Source: Oscillatoriophycideae cyanobacterium NC_groundwater_1537_Pr4_S-0.65um_50_18
GTDB taxonomy: Bacteria; Cyanobacteriota; Cyanobacteriia; Elainellales; Elainellaceae
Direction: 5' to 3'
DNA: 64,000 nucleotides
Assembly: GCA_016208305.1 (NCBI GenBank)
Contig: JACQYI010000006.1
Span: forward strand, 868,001 to 932,000
Under the pieces are notes generated by a model. That model was not told where the DNA came from. It ran no database searches and was given only the letters and a program-made list of their open reading frames with translations. Every line of letters starts with the position of its first letter. Positions within the stretch are counted from its first letter, which is position 1. Of the stretch, positions 63,935 through 64,000 are shown piece by piece. The translations under genes and the position numbers were made by a program.

Positions 63935-64000
63935 ACCATCCTGAAGATTTGCACAGAATTTAATCCACTTTAGCCAAAGTGGGCAATTCCACAGTCAAGG

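Noticed and set aside
1-64000. CRISPR arrays, phage genes or transposase genes
   Set aside because: No regularly spaced repeat array, integrase or transposase frame was found; the only mobile-like elements are the small palindromic repeats.

Overview
This window is cyanobacterial chromosome. HIP1-type octamers (GCGATCGC and the GCGATCG core) occur every few hundred bases. The genes include a gas-vesicle cluster, a cyanobacterial SigG-type ECF sigma factor, zeta-carotene desaturase, a PatD-like protein, chorismate lyase and SphR/SphS-like regulators. A filamentous, buoyant, non-marine cyanobacterium (Leptolyngbya/Oscillatoria-like) would fit, but the sequence alone does not fix the genus.

Layout. 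1-992 is the C-terminal part of phosphoenolpyruvate synthase. 1.5-3.6 kb is a GAF-GAF histidine kinase. 3.7-7.5 kb (minus) is a gas-vesicle operon in the order gvpA-gvpC-gvpN-gvpJ-gvpK. 8-11.6 kb (minus) holds a GT4, an SDR epimerase and a GT2. 12.1-14.4 kb is a MASE1-GAF histidine kinase. 14.4-20.1 kb carries a lipoprotein, leuS, a GGCT-like protein, an anti-sigma factor and sigG. 20.7-32.8 kb is a glycan/exopolysaccharide region of multidomain enzymes: GT4 with a long coiled coil, radical SAM fused to polysaccharide pyruvyltransferase, GT2 fused to methyltransferase, a membrane GT39-like protein, and two more GTs. 32.8-43.4 kb has chorismate lyase, a TPR-GT61 protein, a degenerate histidine kinase, an ABC exporter, a DUF218 protein, a polyprenyl-phosphate sugar transferase and a GH57-like enzyme. 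Then come tRNA-Gln(UUG), rel/spoT, patD, an M23 peptidase and a GT2-GT4 fusion. 51.7-52.9 kb is aroF with its leader. The rest is zds with an SRPBCC gene, ftsX, aat, an SphR/SphS-like pair, a pseudouridine synthase, a RodZ-like protein, glutaredoxin, tadA and plsC.

Main discovery. The roughly 350 nt upstream of aroF (DAHP synthase, first step of aromatic amino-acid synthesis) contain two consecutive ribosome-mediated attenuators. Each has a short ORF full of aromatic codons (MHPTAPYFYFWFSKVHLR and MTHFPTWFFGFYFWSVNRFG). Each ORF is followed by an intrinsic terminator and by a competing upstream hairpin whose left arm overlaps or sits just before the leader stop codon. This is the classic trpL/pheL geometry, present twice in series and apparently duplicated (shared FYFW core). 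None of the annotated gene calls would reveal it.

Other points of note: a dispersed hairpin family with a constant tip (GCGC-TYC-GCGC) but different, still complementary arms; a MITE-like element with the same outer ends around two unrelated inner palindromes; an uncharacterised N-terminal module shared by the radical SAM-pyruvyltransferase and GT2-GT4 proteins; a common SKFWK C-terminal tail on two glycosyltransferases; a GvpC-like protein ending in a winged-helix-like domain; and a histidine kinase that has lost its ATP-binding motifs.
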